From the NCBI GenBank assembly GCA_020846635.1, contig JADLDO010000020.1:124001-188000 (forward strand): a stretch of DNA of 64,000 bases. Direction: 5' to 3'. Source of the DNA: Caldilineaceae bacterium. Its GTDB lineage: Bacteria > Chloroflexota > Anaerolineae > Caldilineales > Caldilineaceae. Position numbers and translations under genes: made by a program. Below, one piece after another: positions 53,401 through 64,000 of the stretch (its first letter is position 1; every line of letters begins with the position of its first letter). Under the pieces are notes generated by a model. It searched no databases, was not told where the DNA came from, and saw only the letters and a program-made list of their open reading frames with translations.

Positions 53401-53577
53401 TTTTTGCCTGGGCGGTTTAGCCAGGGTCAAGCACCCTGCTGTGCGCTGGTGCATACTCAACAGCCATGCAGATGTTGCGATGCCTACTCTATCTGTAACG
53501 GGGTCTTTGCTTGCAGATAAGGCAGGGTGCGACCTGCATGGTTGTTTGGATACTTGCCTGATCAGGAGGAATGAACG

Positions 53578-55095
53578 ATGGCTGTACAAACAAATGATTT
53601 GACAACCCTGCTCAAAGAGCAGATCTTAAACTTTAAGGCCGCGCCCAGCCAAGTTGATGTTGGAGAAGTGATCGAGGTCGGTGACGGTATTGCACTGGTC
53701 TCGGGGCTGCGCGGGGCGATGGCAGGTGAACTGTTGGAGTTCACCAAGAATGGCACGTTGGGCATGGCGCTCAACCTGAGCGCCGACAATGTCGGTATCA
53801 TGATCATGGGCGACTATCAGAGCATCGAAGAAGGTGATCTGGTACGCAGCACAGGTCGCATCGCTTCGGTGCCGGTGGGTGATGCCCTGATCGGTCGTGT
53901 CGTTAATGCAGTGGGGCAACCCGTCGATGGCAAGGGGCCGATTGAAACCTCTTCCTATCGTAACATTGAGCGTATTGCCCCTGGTGTAATTATGCGCCAG
54001 CCGGTAAATACGCCTGTGCAGACAGGGATTACGGCGATTGATGCGTTGATCCCGATTGGTCGCGGTCAGCGTGAGTTGATCATTGGCGACCGCCAGACAG
54101 GCAAGACGGCCATTGCCATTGATACGATTATCAATCAAAAGGGCAAGGACCTGATCTGCATCTATGTCGCCATCGGCTTGAAGCAATCCAGCGTGGCACA
54201 GGTTGTGTCCACGTTGGAAAAATATGGCGCAATGGAGCACACCGTGGTCGTCACCGCTTCGGCGGCAGACCCCGCGGCGCTCCAGTATATGGCTCCGTAC
54301 GCCGGTTGTGCCATTGGTGAGGAGTTCATGGAGCAGGGCCGTGATGCGCTGATCGTCTATGATGACCTTTCCAAGCATGCTCAGGCCTATCGACAGGTGG
54401 CGCTGTTGCTGCGCCGTCCTCCCGGTCGTGAAGCTTATCCGGGTGATGTCTTCTATCTGCACAGCCGCTTGTTGGAACGTGCGGCACGCTTGTCAGATGA
54501 ACATGGCGGGGGCAGTTTGACCGCTCTGCCGGTCATCGAAACGCAGGCAGGTGACGTGTCGGCCTATATTCCGACCAACGTTATTTCCATCACCGATGGG
54601 CAGATCTTCCTGGAAAGCGATCTCTTCTATGCGGGTATTCGTCCCGCACTGAACGTGGGTATCTCCGTGAGCCGTGTGGGTGGTTCGGCGCAAACGAGAG
54701 CCATGAAGAAGGTCGCCGGGCGTCTCAAGTCAGAGTTGAGCCAGTTCCGCGAGTTGGCGGCGTTTGCTCAATTCGGCAGCGACTTGGATGCTGTGACGCA
54801 GCGCCAGCTAGACCGTGGTCGCCGCATGCAGGAGATTTTGAAGCAGCCCCAATACCAGCCAGTCCCGTTGGATAAGCAGGTCGCGAGCATTTGGGCCGTC
54901 AGCAACGGCTTCCTGGATAAGATTGCCGTCTCCGACGTGAAGGCTTGGGAAACTGCTATGCACACCTATCTGGATGCAAGCCATCCTGAGATCGGTCAGG
55001 CCATCATGCGCTCGAAAGATCTGGACAAGGACACCACTGAAGCGCTGCGGCTGGCACTGACTGACTTTAACCAGACTTGGGTTCCGACTAGCTAA
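53578..55095 (+). CDS. atpA: F0F1 ATP synthase subunit alpha
   Basis: 505 residues, non-catalytic nucleotide-binding subunit. P-loop GDRQTGKT at about 170-177; the DELSEED-loop region and the [20 protein letters not shown] signature are intact. AGGAGG lies 8 bp before the ATG. Confidence 0.98.
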   Translation: MAVQTNDLTTLLKEQILNFKAAPSQVDVGEVIEVGDGIALVSGLRGAMAGELLEFTKNGTLGMALNLSADNVGIMIMGDYQSIEEGDLVRSTGRIASVPVGDALIGRVVNAVGQPVDGKGPIETSSYRNIERIAPGVIMRQPVNTPVQTGITAIDALIPIGRGQRELIIGDRQTGKTAIAIDTIINQKGKDLICIYVAIGLKQSSVAQVVSTLEKYGAMEHTVVVTASAADPAALQYMAPYAGCAIGEEFMEQGRDALIVYDDLSKHAQAYRQVALLLRRPPGREAYPGDVFYLHSRLLERAARLSDEHGGGSLTALPVIETQAGDVSAYIPTNVISITDGQIFLESDLFYAGIRPALNVGISVSRVGGSAQTRAMKKVAGRLKSELSQFRELAAFAQFGSDLDAVTQRQLDRGRRMQEILKQPQYQPVPLDKQVASIWAVSNGFLDKIAVSDVKAWETAMHTYLDASHPEIGQAIMRSKDLDKDTTEALRLALTDFNQTWVPTS

Positions 55096-55110
55096 AACGA
55101 GGGTAACGCC

Positions 55111-55980
55111 TTGGCAAGTACACGAGAAATTCGACGGCGTATCCGTTCGGTTCAGAATATCGCACAGGTAACAAAGGCGATGGAGGCAGTTGCGGCTGCC
55201 AAAATGCGTAAGGCGCAGCAGCAAGTGCTGGCAACGCGCCCCTATGCCCAGTCCGCACGCGAAGTGCTTTCCTATATCGCCGGCCTTACCAGTGTCGAAG
55301 AAGCGTATGGTCACTTGATCAAGCCGCGCGCCAACGTCAAGCGTGTAGGTCTGTTGTTGGTGACTGCCGACCGTGGATTGGCCGGCGGCTTCAACGCCAA
55401 TGTCATCCGTCGTGCGGCGCTCTATATGCGTGAGCGTCGCCAAGAGGGGGTTGAAATCGAGGTTGTGACGGTGGGTCGCAAGGGGCGCGATTGGCTCTTG
55501 CGCTATGATCCGGTGATACGCGCCGAATTCATGGCCCTGCCCGACAGCCCTACCTCTGCGGATATTGGCGCGATTACGCGTGTTTTGATTGATGATTTTA
55601 CCCAGGGCCACTTTGACGAAGTGATCATGATCTATACGGATTTTGTCAACACAATTCGTCAAGTGCCGCTGGTGCAAAAGCTATTGCCCATTGAGCCGGA
55701 TCAGAGCATTGGCACGCCGCCGGATTTCATCTTTGAACCCTCGGCGGGTGCGGTGCTCGGCCAGGTGCTCTATGGCTTTACCGAAGTGCAGATTTTGCAG
55801 GCGTTGTACGAATCCATTGCGAGCGAACAATCCGCCCGCATGGTCGCCATGCGCAATGCGACTGATGCTGCGAATGAACTGGTAGATGTGCTGACGTTGA
55901 CCTATAACAAGGCGCGCCAGGAAGGTATTACCAGTGAGTTGATGGATATTATCGGCGGTAGCGCTGCCTCCGTCGGATAG
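55111..55980 (+). CDS. atpG: F0F1 ATP synthase subunit gamma
   Basis: 289 residues, the rotating central shaft. Opens with [22 protein letters not shown], a family block; both terminal helices are intact ([11 protein letters not shown] at the end). Start TTG with GAGGG about 8 bp upstream. Confidence 0.96.
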   Translation: MASTREIRRRIRSVQNIAQVTKAMEAVAAAKMRKAQQQVLATRPYAQSAREVLSYIAGLTSVEEAYGHLIKPRANVKRVGLLLVTADRGLAGGFNANVIRRAALYMRERRQEGVEIEVVTVGRKGRDWLLRYDPVIRAEFMALPDSPTSADIGAITRVLIDDFTQGHFDEVIMIYTDFVNTIRQVPLVQKLLPIEPDQSIGTPPDFIFEPSAGAVLGQVLYGFTEVQILQALYESIASEQSARMVAMRNATDAANELVDVLTLTYNKARQEGITSELMDIIGGSAASVG

Positions 55981-56035
55981 GTTGAAGTGTAAATCTATTA
56001 TTAGAGTACGAACATAGCATGAACTCCGCGCGTAG

Positions 56036-57484
<1,449 letters not shown>

Positions 57485-57489
57485 TCACT

Positions 57490-57930
57490 ATGCCTATTCT
57501 GGTCGATATTGTGACCCGCGACCGCCGTTTGGTTTCGGACGAGGTTGACATGGTGACGCTGCCGGGGAGTGCCGGGCAAATGGGCATCCTGCGCGGCCAT
57601 GCACCGCTGCTCTCGACGCTGGAGATCGGTGAGATCATCTTGCACAAGGGCAATGATGTCCGCTATATCGCCATTGGTGGCGGGGTGGTCGAAGTCCGTC
57701 CGGACAAGGTGATTGTCTTGGCCGAAAGCGCCGAACAGGCAGAAGAGATCGACGAGGCGCGCGCCGCGGCTGCATTGCAACGGGCGCGCGAGTCACTGGC
57801 AGAGAACCCGCCGCGCGAGCGTAAGCCGATTATCGAGGCGGCGCTACAGCGCAGCACATTACGGCTCAAGGTAGCGCGGCGGCGCTCTAGTCGCCCGCAG
57901 CGACCAGGGCCATCCTTCGAGGAAGAGTAG
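57490..57930 (+). CDS. atpC: F0F1 ATP synthase subunit epsilon
   Basis: 146 residues. N-terminal beta barrel ([23 protein letters not shown] is the family block) and a C-terminal helical part that can inhibit ATP hydrolysis. Starts 5 bp after atpD; ends the operon before a strong terminator. Confidence 0.95.
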   Translation: MPILVDIVTRDRRLVSDEVDMVTLPGSAGQMGILRGHAPLLSTLEIGEIILHKGNDVRYIAIGGGVVEVRPDKVIVLAESAEQAEEIDEARAAAALQRARESLAENPPRERKPIIEAALQRSTLRLKVARRRSSRPQRPGPSFEEE

Positions 57931-57971
57931 CCCTTGTGCCGTTGCCTGGCGAATGGTAGCGACAAGGAAGG

Positions 57972-58006
57972 AAGCCGGGTTCCTAATGCAAGGAACCCGG
58001 CTTTTG
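57972..58006 (+). terminator. intrinsic terminator of the atp operon
   Basis: 13-bp perfect stem AAGCCGGGTTCCT/AGGAACCCGGCTT (57972-57984, 57991-58003) with a 6-nt loop, followed by TTGTG. Confidence 0.88.
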
Positions 58007-58099
58007 TGTCCACAGATATTCTATAGATTTTCTGTGGCTGTTTTGTGAATATGTGGATGCCGGTGGATAGTTGCCAGTGGGTGATGTGACGATGGCCTG

Positions 58100-58140
58100 T
58101 TATAATTCACGCAGTGATGGGCTTCATGGTTATAATTCTC
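58100..58140 (+). promoter_or_regulatory. mreB upstream region with two -10-like boxes
   Basis: GTTATAATTC occurs twice, at about 58099 and 58129, 30 bp apart, each giving a TATAAT (58101-58106 and 58131-58136). No clear -35 for either. Confidence 0.4.
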
Positions 58141-58253
58141 AAGGGTTACAGTTCCCAGACTTATTTACTGCGTGCGGCGCGGTTCCCCTTCATGGGGGAG
58201 CAGCCGAGTCGACAACGTGCCAGGGCTGACGCGTGAGGGCGACATAAAGAGCT

Positions 58254-59279
58254 ATGTTTCAGAAACACATTGGGATTGATCTTGGAACGGTCAATGTGCT
58301 TGTGCATGTTAAGGGCAGGGGAATTGTCATGCATGAGCCTTCGGTGGTCGCCATTCGCCTGCGTGACAACAAGATGGTGGCGGTAGGTCACGAGGCGTAT
58401 GACATGCTGGGGCGCACACCGGAGAGCATCGAAGTGGCGCGGCCCATGCGCGATGGGGTCATTGCCGACTTTGTCGTGACCGAGGCGATGTTGCGCTATT
58501 TCATCCAGGCGATTGTCGGCAATCTCAATCCACTAACCAAGCCGCTCTTTAAGCCAAAAGTGATGATCAGCACGCCCAAAGGGGTGACAAGCGTGGAAGA
58601 GCGCGCTGTGCATGATGCAGCGATGCAGGCGGGGGCCGGTGCTGCGTATCTGATCCCTGAGCCACTGGCCGCGGCCTATGGCGCAGGATTGCCGATTGGC
58701 ACACCCACGGGTAACATGGTGGTGGACATGGGCGGCGGCACGACCGAAGCTGCTGTGGCTTCAATGTATGACATTGTTGTGTGGAGCAGCGTGCGTGTGG
58801 GCGGGAATCGCTTTGATGAGGCGATTGTCAACTATATCCGCAAGAAGTACAACCTCTTGGTGGGTGAACAGACTGCCGAGGAGATCAAGATCGGCATTGG
58901 CAGCGCGCTGCCGTTGGAAGAAGAGCGCAGCATGGAAGTGCGCGGGCGTGACCAAGTGAACGGTTTGCCCAAGATCATGCAGATCAACAGCAGCGAAGTG
59001 ACCGAGGCGATTCAAGAGCCGCTCCAGGCTGTAATCAGCACAGTGCGCTCGACGCTCGAAAAGACGCCCCCCGAATTGGCTGCGGATATCATTGACCGCG
59101 GCATGGTGATGACCGGTGGCGGCTCGCAGCTACGCAATATCGCCCAACTGTTGACACAAGAGACGGGTGTGCCGGCCTATGTGGCTGAAAATCCCATTGC
59201 CTGTGTGGCGTTGGGGGCCGGTCGTGCATTAGAAAATTACGAAATTATGCGGCGCAGTTTACCCATTGTCCCTACTTAA
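58254..59279 (+). CDS. mreB: rod-shape-determining protein MreB
   Basis: 341 residues, bacterial actin that organises lateral wall growth. [12 protein letters not shown] (phosphate 1) and [12 protein letters not shown] (phosphate 2) are ATP motifs; [18 protein letters not shown] is the adenosine motif. No mreC or mreD in the window. Follows the atp operon but is separated by its terminator. Confidence 0.95.
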   Translation: MFQKHIGIDLGTVNVLVHVKGRGIVMHEPSVVAIRLRDNKMVAVGHEAYDMLGRTPESIEVARPMRDGVIADFVVTEAMLRYFIQAIVGNLNPLTKPLFKPKVMISTPKGVTSVEERAVHDAAMQAGAGAAYLIPEPLAAAYGAGLPIGTPTGNMVVDMGGGTTEAAVASMYDIVVWSSVRVGGNRFDEAIVNYIRKKYNLLVGEQTAEEIKIGIGSALPLEEERSMEVRGRDQVNGLPKIMQINSSEVTEAIQEPLQAVISTVRSTLEKTPPELAADIIDRGMVMTGGGSQLRNIAQLLTQETGVPAYVAENPIACVALGAGRALENYEIMRRSLPIVPT

Positions 59280-59318
59280 TTCCAGCACTGCGGCAGACTT
59301 TTGATCTGAAAGCGGCAT

Positions 59319-59368
59319 AGAGGCTCCTTTGAGTGGAATGTTCAAAGGAGTTACGAGCGCGGCTCTAT
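59319..59368 (+). other. nested hairpin between mreB and ridA
   Basis: Inner stem CTCCTTTGA/TCAAAGGAG (59325-59333, 59343-59351) and outer TAGAG/CTCTA. T-rich sequence begins about 10 bases later. Possible mreB terminator. Confidence 0.4.
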
Positions 59369-59397
59369 CTTTCATGTATCTTTTTTGTCACGGGTTT

Positions 59398-59426
59398 TGA
59401 CTTATAGCGCAACGTTGATTACAATT
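59398..59426 (+). promoter_or_regulatory. ridA promoter
   Basis: TTGACT (59398-59403), 17 bp, TACAAT (59421-59426); about 100 bp before the GTG start. Confidence 0.65.
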
Positions 59427-59525
59427 TAATCTATTCTTAAGGATTGTGGCGGTTGTTCTTGCCCCTGTATTAATGAACTTAAACTTAGATTATCCTTCAT
59501 CCTCAACCCAAACGAGGCCCCATAA

Positions 59526-59915
59526 GTGAATCGAGAAGCGATCGCCACGCAGGCCGCGCCTGCGGCGGTAGGCCCTTATTCGCAAGCAATCAAGGCGAGC
59601 AACTTGGTTTTTGCCTCTGGTCAACTTGGACTTGATCCGGCAACCGGCAAATTGCAGGAGGGCGTGGAGGCACAGACGCGCCAGGCGTTAGCCAACTTAA
59701 GCGCAGTGTTGAGCGCGTCGGGCGCAAGCATGGCCGATGTGGTGAAGACCACCATCTTTGTGGTAGACATTCGCGAGTTTGGCACAGTCAACAGCGTCTA
59801 TGGCACAGCATTCCCCACTCCACCCCCTGCGCGCAGCACAGTGCAAGTGGCGGCGTTGCCTTTGGGCGGTTTAGTAGAGATTGAGGCTGTCGCATTGCTG
59901 CCGGATAGAAAATAG
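59526..59915 (+). CDS. ridA: RidA-family reactive intermediate deaminase
   Basis: 129 residues, YjgF/YER057c/UK114 fold. Hydrolyses reactive enamine/imine intermediates made by PLP enzymes such as threonine dehydratase. PYSQAIKASNLVFASGQLG and TPPPARSTVQVAALPLGGLVEIEAVA are family blocks with the catalytic Arg in PPARSTV. GTG start, weak SD. Stands alone after a promoter. Confidence 0.95.
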   Translation: MNREAIATQAAPAAVGPYSQAIKASNLVFASGQLGLDPATGKLQEGVEAQTRQALANLSAVLSASGASMADVVKTTIFVVDIREFGTVNSVYGTAFPTPPPARSTVQVAALPLGGLVEIEAVALLPDRK

Positions 59916-60090
59916 CACAGTCGTTCGTGTGGCGTTCACGGCCTGTCGTTGAGGCCGGTAGTCGAGGGTAGTGATCATAAGTTCGGTTCAGGTAGTGAAT
60001 ATCAAGTAGTGAGTATGAAGACGTCATAGGCAAGAGATAGAGCAGACAGTTGGGGGGCAAGCGCGAGCTTGGCGGCGATCTTCCGCGGCC

Positions 60091-60117
60091 TTGACTCGTC
60101 TGTAGTTGCGGTATTGT
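60091..60117 (+). promoter_or_regulatory. putative promoter of the S1-domain gene
   Basis: TTGACT (60091-60096) and TATTGT (60112-60117) with a 15-bp spacer, shorter than usual. Tentative. Confidence 0.3.
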
Positions 60118-60171
60118 TTCGCCGATTATTCGTATGGCATTTTCTTTATTTTTGGAGGAAGTTTCCTAGTT

Positions 60172-61473
60172 ATGAGCAACGGTCACGACACATTCCAGGC
60201 ATCCACGATGGCGTTCGGGCTAGCAGAAGGGACAGATGAAGTTCATCCGATGACCCTGCTGCTGGACGAAATCGATAAGACCTTGTTGGAGCCCCAGGGT
60301 GGGGATATCCGCACAGGGATTATCGTGGACAAGCGTCCGCATGAGATTCTCGTCGACATTGGTTATAAGTCGGAAGGGATCGTCAGTGGGCGTGAAATCG
60401 AACGACTCAGTGATTCTTTCGCATCACTGAGTATTGGGGACGAAGTACCGGTCTATGTATTGCGCGAAGACAAAGACGGTAATCTCCTTCTCAGCATCAG
60501 CCGTGCCCAGGCAGAAAAGGATTGGGAGCGCGCGGAGACGCTGATGGCGTCGCAGCATATCTTCGAGAGCTGTGTGGCGGCCTACAACCGAGGTGGCGTG
60601 ATCGTCAAAATTGGTCAAGTGCGCGGCTTCGTGCCCGCCAGCCAACTCAGCGCTGACAGCCAGAGCCAGGGTGAGGAACAGACCGACGAGTCCGATGATC
60701 GCTGGGCGCAGTTGGTGGGCATGAATTTGATGCTCAAGGTGATCGACATCGACCGCAAGCGCAACCGCCTGATTCTCTCTGAGCGTTTGGCTGTGCGCGA
60801 GTGGCGTCGCCAGCAGAAGGAACAACTGCTGGATCGGCTCACGGAAGGTGATGTCTATCCTGGTGTGATCAGCAGCATTGCGGACTTTGGCGCATTTGTC
60901 GACTTGGGCGGAGCCGACGGGTTGATCCACTTGAGCGAGTTGAGCTGGAATCGGGTGAACCATCCCAGCGAAGTCGTCTCTGTGGGCGACAACGTGAAGG
61001 TGCAGATTCTGAGCGTGGATCAAGAGCGCCGTCGCATTGGCCTGAGCTTGCGCCGTCTGCAACCGCAGCCGTGGGACGTCGTGAACGAGACCTACGAAGT
61101 GGGCCAGGTCGTGCGCGGTCGCATCACCAAGCTGGTCAACTTTGGTGCCTTTGCCCGTTTGGAAAAGGATGGTATCGAAGGATTGATCCATGTGAGCGAG
61201 TTGACCGACCGGCGTATTACTCATCCGAAGGAGGTTGTCTCCGAGGGCGAGGAATACGATCTGCGCATCATCCGTATCGACACCGACAAGCGCCGTATGG
61301 GTTTGAGCCTCAAGCAGGCGCTGCCGCCTTCCGCTGAATCTGAGATCGACTGGCAGATTGCGCCAAGCGATGAGAATGAATCAGATGAGAATGAGACAGA
61401 GGCCGTGAGCAGCGCTGCGCCTGAGAATGAGGTTGAGTCAGTCGCCGAACAAGAGGCGGAAATCGTCAGCTAA
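60172..61473 (+). CDS. rpsA: S1 RNA-binding-domain protein (30S ribosomal protein S1 homologue)
   Basis: 433 residues. Four S1/OB domains: about 42-105, 122-200 (interrupted by an acidic insert), 222-290 ([27 protein letters not shown]) and 307-380 ([25 protein letters not shown]). An acidic Glu/Asp tail of 50 residues ends it. Binds mRNA on the ribosome. Start at 60172 has GGAGGAAG about 10 bp upstream; a longer reading to 60106 is rejected. Shorter than the six-domain proteobacterial S1. Confidence 0.9.
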   Translation: MSNGHDTFQASTMAFGLAEGTDEVHPMTLLLDEIDKTLLEPQGGDIRTGIIVDKRPHEILVDIGYKSEGIVSGREIERLSDSFASLSIGDEVPVYVLREDKDGNLLLSISRAQAEKDWERAETLMASQHIFESCVAAYNRGGVIVKIGQVRGFVPASQLSADSQSQGEEQTDESDDRWAQLVGMNLMLKVIDIDRKRNRLILSERLAVREWRRQQKEQLLDRLTEGDVYPGVISSIADFGAFVDLGGADGLIHLSELSWNRVNHPSEVVSVGDNVKVQILSVDQERRRIGLSLRRLQPQPWDVVNETYEVGQVVRGRITKLVNFGAFARLEKDGIEGLIHVSELTDRRITHPKEVVSEGEEYDLRIIRIDTDKRRMGLSLKQALPPSAESEIDWQIAPSDENESDENETEAVSSAAPENEVESVAEQEAEIVS

Positions 61474-61517
61474 TTGACATAGCGCCTGATTCAATCGCAT
61501 TGTATAATGAGAGAGTC

Positions 61518-61550
61518 AACGGGGACGCCATACGGTGTCCCCGTTGTTCT
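61518..61550 (+). terminator. terminator of the S1-domain gene
   Basis: 9-bp stem AACGGGGAC/GTCCCCGTT (61518-61526, 61537-61545), 10-nt loop, then GTTCTGTT. Starts 44 bp past the stop. Confidence 0.7.
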
Positions 61551-61773
61551 GTTCATGGAAGCCGATCTCGTAAAAGCTGATTGATTTGATACATTTGACG
61601 CGTGTACCCTACGCCAATTGGGGTTTGCAGCGGAGCGCAGGATTGGCGAAAATGGTTGAAGTTGGATCGGGCCGAAACTTTTAGCCGCACGCAAACGTCT
61701 CTTTAAGGGCAACGCATTTTTGAACGTATCCTTCAGCGAAATTGCCCGGTGTTCCCCCCATTGGTCTGTTTTG

Positions 61774-61802
61774 TAGACATAACTAACCGCATATGGTATA
61801 AT
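61774..61802 (+). promoter_or_regulatory. upstream clpC promoter P1
   Basis: TAGACA (61774-61779), 17 bp, TATAAT (61797-61802) with an extended TGG before it. Leader to clpC about 330 nt. Confidence 0.6.
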
Positions 61803-61873
61803 GAACACTTTAGAGCCTGACGAGAACTAATCGAATGGCTAGGGGGTGTGGGGGGCAGAGCTTGGTTTTGTGG

Positions 61874-61903
61874 TTGACAAAGCCGACAGCCTATCGTTAC
61901 AAT
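61874..61903 (+). promoter_or_regulatory. upstream clpC promoter P2
   Basis: Consensus TTGACA (61874-61879), 18 bp, TACAAT (61898-61903). Leader about 230 nt. The gene-free stretch 61474-62140 contains P1, P2 and the S1 terminator; no small gene with a convincing SD was found, and no CtsR or CIRCE box. Confidence 0.7.
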
Positions 61904-62140
61904 ACGGAGTAGCAGCAGAGCAACTACTTGGGTGAACTACATGCGTGTTTCCTGCGCAGTCTTGCCACGTGGTCTGTTTTTTTCTCCGCTTACTGGTTAC
62001 ACAAGCCACCACATCCGATCCGATGGGGGCTTGCACACACCGAAAGAGGAACGTTAGTTACGACATCTGCCCGCCATGAAGGGTAAGATACGAGTGCCAG
62101 GTGATTTTGGTGAGTCACGACTACTTTAGGGACGACAACA

Positions 62141-64000
62141 ATGTCTGATAAACTTGACCGTTTTACAAAGCGCGCACGGCGGGTACTGACCCTAGCTCAA
62201 GAGGAAGCATTACGGCTAAACCATAACTATATCGGTACCGAGCATCTTCTTTTGGGCTTGGTGCGCGAGGAGAATGGCGTAGCCGTAAAGGTTCTGCGCG
62301 AGCTTGGGGTAGAGCCGGGTCAGGTGATCCGTGCTGTGGAGCGTACAGTGGGCCGCGGTGAGCGACCGCCTTTTGGTAAGCCAACCTTGGCCCCCCGTAC
62401 TAAGCGTGTAATTGAGTTAGCAGTGGATGAGGCGCGGCTGATGGGCCATCATTACATTGGCACCGAGCACCTCCTCCTGGGCTTGGTACGCGAAGGCGAA
62501 GGCATCGCGGTCAATGTTTTGCGCGGCTTAGGAATTAACCTGGACCGGGTGCGCACCCAGACGGCGCGCAATATCTTGCAAACCCAGGCCCAGACGAAGG
62601 AAAAGCAGAAAAAGGAATCAAAGACCCCACTGGTGGATCAGTTGGGCTATGACCTGACGGCTGCTGCCGAAGAAGGCAAACTGGACCCGGTGATCGGTCG
62701 CCAGAGCGAAATTGAGCGCATGATCCAGATTTTGAGCCGGCGCACCAAGAACAACCCGGCTCTGATCGGCGAACCCGGCGTTGGCAAGACCGCCATCGTC
62801 GAGGGTCTTGCCCAGCGCATTATCGAGGGCAATGTACCCGAACCGCTGCTCAATCGTCGCTTGCTCATGTTGGATGTGGGCAGCTTGGTGGCCGGGACCA
62901 TGTACCGCGGTCAATTTGAGGAACGGCTTAAGAAGGTGATCGAGGAGATCATTCAATCTGGGGCCATTCTCTTTATTGATGAAGTGCATATGTTGGTGGG
63001 CGCAGGCGCAGCGGGAAGCAGCGTCGATGCCGCCAACATCCTCAAGCCTGCGTTGAGCCGGGGTGAATTGCAAGTCATTGGTGCGACAACGCTGGATGAG
63101 TATCGCAAGTATATCGAGAGCGATGCTGCGCTCGAACGTCGTTTCCAGCCAATCCTGGTCAACGAACCATCGATTGAGGAGACGGTGCAGATTCTGCGTG
63201 GTGTGAAGTCTCGCTATGAGGATCATCACAAGCTTTTGATTACGGATGAAGCCCTGACGGCAGCGGCTAGCCTGGCAGCACGCTACGTCCCGGATCGCTT
63301 TATGCCGGACAAGGCGATTGATCTGATTGACGAGGCGGGCAGCCGGGTACGCATGTATAAAGCGCCCTATGCCGCCAACCTGCGCGAGACCTTTATGAAT
63401 CTCAAGAAGTTGGAGAAGCTCAAGGAAGAGGCGCTGGAGACACAGCGTTTTGATGATGCCATCGATCTGCGCTATCGCGAGGTGGAGCTGGAAGCAAAGC
63501 TCAACGAACTGCGCGAAGGCTGGAACGAGGCTGCGAATCAGCCCAAAGTGACGCCGGAGGATATCGCCGAAGTCGTCGCCATGTGGACGGGTGTGCCCGT
63601 CAGCCGTATCGCTGGTGAAGAACGCGAGCGGTTGCTGGAGATGGAAAAGGTCATGCGCCAACGGGTGATCGGGCAGGAAGAGCCGATCAAGGCGATCAGC
63701 AAGGCTGTACGCCGCGCGCGCGCCGGGTTGAAAGACCCGCGCCGCCCGATTGGTTCCTTTATCTTCCTCGGCCCCACCGGCATTGGGAAGACGCTGTTGG
63801 CCCGTACGCTTGCCGAGTTTATGTTTGGCAGCGAAGAAGCATTGATCAAGCTAGACATGAGCGAATTCATGGAGCGGCACAATGTAAGCCGCTTGGTGGG
63901 TGCGCCTCCAGGCTATGTCGGTTATGAAGAAGGTGGGCAGTTGACTGAGGCGGTGCGCCGCCGCCCGTACAGCGTCATCCTGCTCGACGAGATTGAAAAG
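62141..64000 (+). CDS. clpC: ATP-dependent Clp protease ATPase ClpC (partial, cut by window end)
   Basis: First 620 codons of an AAA+ unfoldase that feeds ClpP. Two Clp-N repeats ([18 protein letters not shown] near 29 and [18 protein letters not shown] near 104) lie in residues 1-145. AAA1 has Walker A GEPGVGKT near 210 and the [11 protein letters not shown]alker B. A middle domain with a UVR-like coiled coil ([18 protein letters not shown]) follows, then AAA2 with GPTGIGKT near 544 and LLDEIEK at the edge. The repeated N domain and short middle domain mark ClpC rather than ClpB. AGGGA lies about 8 bp before the ATG. The open reading frame continues past base 64000. Confidence 0.95.
   Translation, partial: MSDKLDRFTKRARRVLTLAQEEALRLNHNYIGTEHLLLGLVREENGVAVKVLRELGVEPGQVIRAVERTVGRGERPPFGKPTLAPRTKRVIELAVDEARLMGHHYIGTEHLLLGLVREGEGIAVNVLRGLGINLDRVRTQTARNILQTQAQTKEKQKKESKTPLVDQLGYDLTAAAEEGKLDPVIGRQSEIERMIQILSRRTKNNPALIGEPGVGKTAIVEGLAQRIIEGNVPEPLLNRRLLMLDVGSLVAGTMYRGQFEERLKKVIEEIIQSGAILFIDEVHMLVGAGAAGSSVDAANILKPALSRGELQVIGATTLDEYRKYIESDAALERRFQPILVNEPSIEETVQILRGVKSRYEDHHKLLITDEALTAAASLAARYVPDRFMPDKAIDLIDEAGSRVRMYKAPYAANLRETFMNLKKLEKLKEEALETQRFDDAIDLRYREVELEAKLNELREGWNEAANQPKVTPEDIAEVVAMWTGVPVSRIAGEERERLLEMEKVMRQRVIGQEEPIKAISKAVRRARAGLKDPRRPIGSFIFLGPTGIGKTLLARTLAEFMFGSEEALIKLDMSEFMERHNVSRLVGAPPGYVGYEEGGQLTEAVRRRPYSVILLDEIEK

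Noticed and set aside
61834..61911. 25-codon open frame between the clpC promoters
   Set aside because: No SD, overlaps promoter P2, unremarkable peptide.
61904..62140. CtsR box or CIRCE before clpC
   Set aside because: Neither the GGTCAAA tandem nor the TTAGCACTC-type inverted repeat is present.

Overview
The window looks like a chromosomal segment of a Chloroflexota bacterium (Anaerolineae/Caldilineae-like is my best guess). This rests on GC-rich housekeeping genes, Thr/Pro-rich extracellular tails, an alaS-ruvX-mltG cluster with an extra membrane protein, many lipoprotein-type signals and frequent TTG/GTG starts with good Shine-Dalgarno sites. The placement is an inference; no rRNA or tRNA gene was found. 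There are about 45 protein genes, mostly housekeeping and transport. I see no prophage, CRISPR array or insertion sequence.

Layout. 1-7.7 kb: an SH3b lipoprotein and a secreted protein, then trmFO (tRNA m5U54), pyrimidine-nucleoside phosphorylase, a GT4 glycosyltransferase and a solute-binding-like lipoprotein. 7.8-14 kb (minus): operon alaS, baseplate-J-like membrane protein, ruvX, mltG. 14.3-20.4 kb (plus): a large CHAT-domain putative protease directly upstream of mutS, then a cupin-like gene. 20.6-26.5 kb: two tandem MFS transporters with C-terminal HEAT repeats and a third plain MFS. 26.5-28.2 kb: purM-purN. 28.3-31.2 kb: AraC regulator, a frameshifted MATE transporter, a small glycogen-binding (CBM48-like) protein. 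31.7-41.6 kb (minus): leuS with a long leader, GH44 glycosidase plus MFS, ilvE, and a VWA/MoxR pair. 42-49.5 kb (minus): class A PBP with a Thr/Pro-rich tail, a polytopic membrane protein, an S9 peptidase, an ABC-2 permease. 49.7-50.1 kb: a Gdx guanidinium exporter behind a probable guanidine-II (mini-ykkC) riboswitch. 50.3-57.9 kb: a complete F-type ATP synthase operon (atpI-like, B, E, F, H, A, G, D, C). 58-64 kb: mreB, ridA, an S1-domain protein (rpsA) and the first 620 codons of clpC, cut by the window end.

Most striking non-coding signals: (i) a family of about 46-bp palindromic elements (arms ACCCTCCCGGAAGC / GCTTCCGGGAGGGT), five copies plus one core remnant, each lying 15-50 bp past a stop codon, one of them appearing to supply the Shine-Dalgarno of purM; (ii) the paired ACGR-loop hairpins before gdx; (iii) a roughly 300-nt leuS leader with a terminator-like hairpin; (iv) tandem promoters and a long leader before clpC; (v) direct repeats before the nucleoside phosphorylase and CHAT genes. 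All functional calls come from reading motifs by eye; no database search was run.
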